Shown in pieces: positions 22,638-25,574 of a stretch of DNA of 25,574 nucleotides. Both the position numbers and the translations under genes were made by a program. The first letter of the stretch is position 1. Every line of letters begins with the position of its first letter. Location of the stretch: contig CABSNL010000027.1 in assembly GCA_902479095.1 (NCBI GenBank), forward strand, positions 1 through 25,574. Direction: 5' to 3'. Origin of the DNA: an uncultured Collinsella sp. (lineage in GTDB: Bacteria > Actinomycetota > Coriobacteriia > Coriobacteriales > Coriobacteriaceae). The notes beneath the pieces are model-generated. The model saw nothing but the letters and a program-made list of their open reading frames with translations, had not been told where the DNA came from and ran no database searches.

Positions 22638-24067
22638 TGCCTTCGAATAAAGCTGCAACCAGTATGTTTTGGGCAATAGGCGAGAGATTTGCCACACAAG
22701 GTGCCCTATTTGTAATTTCTCTAATTCTGGCACGCCTGCTGTCCCCGAGTGACTACGGTACGCTTTCATTGCTGCTCGTATTTACAAATTTAGCAGACGT
22801 TCTCGTCACAAATGGACTGGGCGAAGCGCTGATACAAAAGTCGGATATTAATCAAATTGATTACTCGACAATGTTGTCATGCTCTATTGCATTTTCGAGC
22901 ATCTTGTATGTATTGATATTTTTTGCGGCTCCAAGCATTGCAGACTTCTATGGAAATGCAAATATGTGTCTTTACCTAAGGGTCCTGGCATTACGTCTTC
23001 CTCTTTCGGCACTGAATGCAATTCAAAAGGCCTATATTGCAAAGAACTTTTTATTTAGACTGCAATTTTCCGCATCGTTCCTCAGCTCCTTGATCTCAGG
23101 ATTAGCGGCTATCGTAGTTGCAATGTTGGGTTTTGGTATTTATGCGCTAATCATTCAGCAGATACTCACAGTTCTGATGACAACGGTACTAATGGCTTGG
23201 TTAACAAAATGGACGCCTAGACTAAAATTTGTGGTTGGTTCAGCAAGAGAGCTGTTGCCCCTTGGAATACAATTTACAAGTGCCAACCTTATTAATTCTA
23301 TTTATACTGAAGGTCGTTCTTTAGTCATCGGCAAATTCTATTCTTCCGCAGACCTGGCTTTCTTTAATCGCGGCAACCAATTCCCGGCTTTAATTGTAGG
23401 CAACTTAAACACTCCAATTAGTAATGTAATGTTGCCCCTAATGGCTGAAAAAAAAGACAGCCAAAATGCGCTCAAATCAGTCCTTAGAAAAGCGATGCAG
23501 CTTTCTGCCTATCTCGTTTTCCCCATGATGGGAATTTTGGCAGCTTGCGCGCGTCCTTTAGTTCTTGTTCTCTTGGGTGGAAAATGGGTGGAATGCGTCC
23601 CATATCTTCAAGTTGCTTGCTTGTTCTATCTATTTCAGCCCCTTCAATCTATGAATTGGCAGGCGCTAAAAGCAGCGGGACAGGGCGCTCTTTGTTTTAA
23701 GCTTGAGGTCATCAAGAAGGCTATTTCGTTCATCGTTTTAATTATGTCGATTCCTTTTGGTGTATTTGCGATCTCCCTTTCAAGTGCTTTTTGCGGTTTT
23801 GTCTCGATGTTAATTAACATGACCCCGAATAAAAAAGTGCTCGGCTATGGCATATTTGAGCAGCTTATTGACGTTCTTAAGCCGTCAATTGCCACATTGC
23901 TTTCCGTGGTGATCGCATTATTATTAATCCGCATTTCAAACGGGAATCTTATTTCGTTAATCGTTGCCCCTCTCGGATCATTGGGGTTTTACATCGTGCT
24001 ATCTAAGCTGATGAATGTCGAAGGATTCAATTTGCTTATGGACAAATTGTCCCATCGGCAGAATTAA
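22637..24067 (+). CDS. wzx: Wzx-like oligosaccharide flippase (MATE/PST family)
   Basis: A 476-residue integral membrane protein with about 12-14 transmembrane helices, expected to flip undecaprenyl-linked repeat units to the outer face. The N-terminal FWAIGERFATQGALFVISLILARLLSPSDYGTLSLLL is typical of this family, with YFRVLALRLP-like YLRVLALRLPLSALNAIQKAYI, LGIQFTSANLINSIYTEGRSLVIGKFYS and AFFNRGNQFPALIVGNLNTPISNVMLPLMA in the middle. ATG at 22637 shares a base with the wzy stop, so translation is probably coupled. AT-rich. The family also includes teichuronic-acid exporters. Confidence 0.93.
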   Translation: MPSNKAATSMFWAIGERFATQGALFVISLILARLLSPSDYGTLSLLLVFTNLADVLVTNGLGEALIQKSDINQIDYSTMLSCSIAFSSILYVLIFFAAPSIADFYGNANMCLYLRVLALRLPLSALNAIQKAYIAKNFLFRLQFSASFLSSLISGLAAIVVAMLGFGIYALIIQQILTVLMTTVLMAWLTKWTPRLKFVVGSARELLPLGIQFTSANLINSIYTEGRSLVIGKFYSSADLAFFNRGNQFPALIVGNLNTPISNVMLPLMAEKKDSQNALKSVLRKAMQLSAYLVFPMMGILAACARPLVLVLLGGKWVECVPYLQVACLFYLFQPLQSMNWQALKAAGQGALCFKLEVIKKAISFIVLIMSIPFGVFAISLSSAFCGFVSMLINMTPNKKVLGYGIFEQLIDVLKPSIATLLSVVIALLLIRISNGNLISLIVAPLGSLGFYIVLSKLMNVEGFNLLMDKLSHRQN

Positions 24068-24089
24068 CCCTAATTTGTAAACTGCATTG

Positions 24090-25325
24090 ATGAATCAACC
24101 AGAAATGAACTACAGAATGAATAAACAGGTTTTATATTTAGTTCAATCAATTCCGGGGGATAATACTCCTACAAAACATGCTTTCGCAATTTCCGATTTG
24201 CTGGTCAAATGTGGCTTCAACGTCCATTTTGTTCTTGCTGGAATAATTGAGCCGTCTTCCAACGCCATAAAAAGCAATTACGACTATCCCTTTGATTTTC
24301 CGTATGAGGTTAAATTAGGGCACCATCAAGTAGTAAAAAAGTATTACGAGCGGATATCTTCTTCCTTCAGCTTTAAAGCCTTCACTCGATCTTTCAATCA
24401 AATAAAGCCCGATTTGGTTATTTATTATGGGATACAACATAAGCTTGCAAAACGGGTTTTAGATCATTGCCATGATTTTAACGTTCCCGTAATCGTTGAC
24501 GAAACCGATTGGTTTACTCCCAAATTTACAGGAGATTTAGCTGCTTGGCTTGTGGAGAAGTCTCGCTCTAAGCGAGTGGCAGAAGTAGACAGATTGTTAG
24601 ATGGAGTTATCGCAATTTCGCCGTTTTTTAAGAAACATTTCGATTCACTTTACTCCTTACAAGGATATCCAAAGGTTTTTTATTTACCACCCTTAAATAG
24701 AGCCGGAGACTCACTTAGTGACCCTCGCTCTTTAGAAAGATTGAAGCGGAGAACTATAACCAAGTTTGTCTATGCAGGTTCCCCCGCTGGGGGAAAAGAC
24801 TCACTTACAGAGTTTATTTCGCATATAAGTAAGGACACTATTCCCGCAACAACTCAACCAGTACTTGATGTAATTGGAATTGATTTAAACCAAGCAGTCA
24901 GTTTAATGGGAAACACAGCCAGATCTAATAAGGTTCATTTTCACGGTCGTGTTTCCCATGACAGTGTAATCAAGCTGCTGCAAGAATCTGACTTTGGAAT
25001 TCTATTTAGAACTCCCGATTTATATTCTCGTGCCGGATTTTCAACAAAATTCGCTGAGTGCATGTCAAACGGTGTCCCGATGTTATGTAACGCGGTCGGA
25101 GGAGCAGATCTTATTCTCGAGAATATGATTGATGGAATTGTTATCCCAGATTTAAGCAATCAAGCTCTTCTTGACGGAATTACAAGCGCATGCAATTTAA
25201 CTGACCATGAGTTGACCAGCATGAAACGAGCTGCGCTAGAAAAGGCCTTAAAACTCTTTGAATCTGACAATTATATAGATTCATTTTCATCATTTCTCAA
25301 TTCAGTACTTTCAATTCGCGACTAG
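24090..25325 (+). CDS. GT4-family glycosyltransferase
   Basis: A protein of about 411 residues with a GT-B fold. It has LYLVQSIPGDNTPTKHAFAISDLLVKCGFNVHFVL at the N-terminus, VPVIVDETDWFTPKF, a linker with VYAGSPAGGKDSLTEFI, VHFHGRVSHDSVIKLLQESDFGILFR, and a donor site of the form AGFSTKFAECMSNGVPMLCNAVGG. The donor-site Glu lies in KFAECMSNG. It is less canonical than the upstream GT4 gene, so activity is likely but specificity unknown. The start is uncertain: ATGs at 24090, 24105 and 24117 are all in frame and none has a strong ribosome site; the fold would begin right after 24117. It is separated from wzx by about 22 bases. Confidence 0.85.
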   Translation: MNQPEMNYRMNKQVLYLVQSIPGDNTPTKHAFAISDLLVKCGFNVHFVLAGIIEPSSNAIKSNYDYPFDFPYEVKLGHHQVVKKYYERISSSFSFKAFTRSFNQIKPDLVIYYGIQHKLAKRVLDHCHDFNVPVIVDETDWFTPKFTGDLAAWLVEKSRSKRVAEVDRLLDGVIAISPFFKKHFDSLYSLQGYPKVFYLPPLNRAGDSLSDPRSLERLKRRTITKFVYAGSPAGGKDSLTEFISHISKDTIPATTQPVLDVIGIDLNQAVSLMGNTARSNKVHFHGRVSHDSVIKLLQESDFGILFRTPDLYSRAGFSTKFAECMSNGVPMLCNAVGGADLILENMIDGIVIPDLSNQALLDGITSACNLTDHELTSMKRAALEKALKLFESDNYIDSFSSFLNSVLSIRD

Positions 25326-25351
25326 TTATTTCGATCATCCAAAGGAGCGAT

Positions 25352-25525
25352 ATGTCAAATAAAATTCTCGTCACCGGAGCGGCCGGCTTCATCGGTGCCT
25401 TCCTTGTCAAGAAGCTGCTCGAGGAGACCGATGACGCCATCGTCGGTCTCGACAACCTCAACAGCTACTACGACCCCGGCATCAAGGAAGCGCGCCTGCG
25501 CATGCTGGCCGAGGTAGACTGTTAG
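25352..25525 (+). pseudogene. 5' stub of an NAD-dependent nucleotide-sugar epimerase
   Basis: ATG 25352 follows a strong AAAGGAGC site. The first 57 codons read KILVTGAAGFIGAFLVKKL, then IVGLDNLNSYYDPGIKEARL, the N-terminal Rossmann motif and loop of UDP-glucuronate 4-epimerase-type SDR enzymes (normally about 350 residues). The frame then meets TAG at 25523-25525. Codon use returns to GC-rich here. The loss of similarity coincides with the start of an inverted repeat at 25517, so a rearrangement, an insertion or a misassembled contig end is likely. Confidence 0.8.
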
Positions 25526-25566
25526 CGCCGGGCGATTTTAGCCGCTAATAGTCAAACTATTTTGAC
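25517..25566. repeat. Inverted repeats at the broken epimerase end
   Basis: GACTGTTAGCG (25517-25527) and CGCTAATAGTC (25543-25553) are inverted copies matching at 10 of 11 positions, the exception being a G-U pair in RNA. GTCAAA/TTTGAC (25551-25556 with 25561-25566) forms a second, overlapping dyad. This could be a mobile-element terminus, a recombination site or a hairpin; only 49 bases remain beyond the stub, so none can be chosen. Confidence 0.5.
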
Positions 25567-25574
25567 CAATCCCG

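Noticed and set aside
12225..25564. Nine bases (CAAAATAGT) shared between the tRNA upstream region and, inverted, the window's right end
   Set aside because: Too short; matches of this length are expected by chance in 25 kb.
12395..25574. CRISPR array, prophage or toxin-antitoxin module
   Set aside because: No regularly spaced repeats, phage structural genes or small paired toxin/antitoxin frames were seen on either strand.

Overview
The window reads as a gut-type coriobacterium (Actinomycetota, most likely Collinsella or a close relative). This rests on GC-rich core genes, a complete glycogen operon that includes the two-subunit GlgC/GlgD ADP-glucose pyrophosphorylase, and a surface-polysaccharide operon headed by a LoaP-type NusG paralog. 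The genus is an inference from gene content and protein style; no search was run. The first 27 bases are Nextera transposase adapter, so the left edge is the end of an assembled contig and not a biological boundary.

Bases 28-10536, all on the minus strand, carry glycogen and maltodextrin metabolism. In transcription order these are glgB (branching enzyme), glgP (phosphorylase), glgC and glgD (ADP-glucose pyrophosphorylase subunits) and glgA (glycogen synthase), followed by a hairpin terminator and a GH13 alpha-glycosidase cut off by the contig end. GlgA and GlgB both carry long Lys/Ala/Thr-rich, histone H1-like tails outside their catalytic domains; this is the most unusual protein feature here. 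A 16-bp sequence shared 15/16 between the GH13 upstream region and the upstream region of the HAD gene next to glgB suggests a common LacI/MalR-type operator.

Bases 10537-12394 hold a 331-bp divergent intergenic region with repeated TGGTAAA/TTTACCA motifs, a HAD phosphatase, a thiamine pyrophosphokinase, and tRNA-Ala(GGC) with a clear promoter and terminator.

Bases 12395-25574, on the plus strand, are a capsule or exopolysaccharide locus. A roughly 730-base leader rich in secondary structure precedes loaP. The operon then runs: polyprenyl-phosphate sugar-phosphate transferase, WecG/TagA glycosyltransferase, three genes for UDP-N-acetyl-L-fucosamine synthesis (capE/capF/capG-like), a hexapeptide acetyltransferase (frameshifted), a GT4 glycosyltransferase (internal out-of-frame deletion), an intact GT4, a Wzy-like polymerase, a Wzx-like flippase, another GT4, and a 57-codon stub of a nucleotide-sugar epimerase. 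Base composition is mosaic: the LoaP, transferase and FucNAc genes and the epimerase stub are GC-rich, while wecG and 18.7-25.3 kb are AT-rich, as expected for a swapped serotype-specific core.

As a working model, a lipid-linked repeat unit is begun by the phosphotransferase, extended by WecG and the GT4 enzymes (including an N-acetyl-L-fucosamine residue), flipped by Wzx and polymerised by Wzy, with LoaP loaded at the leader to carry RNA polymerase through the long AT-rich operon.
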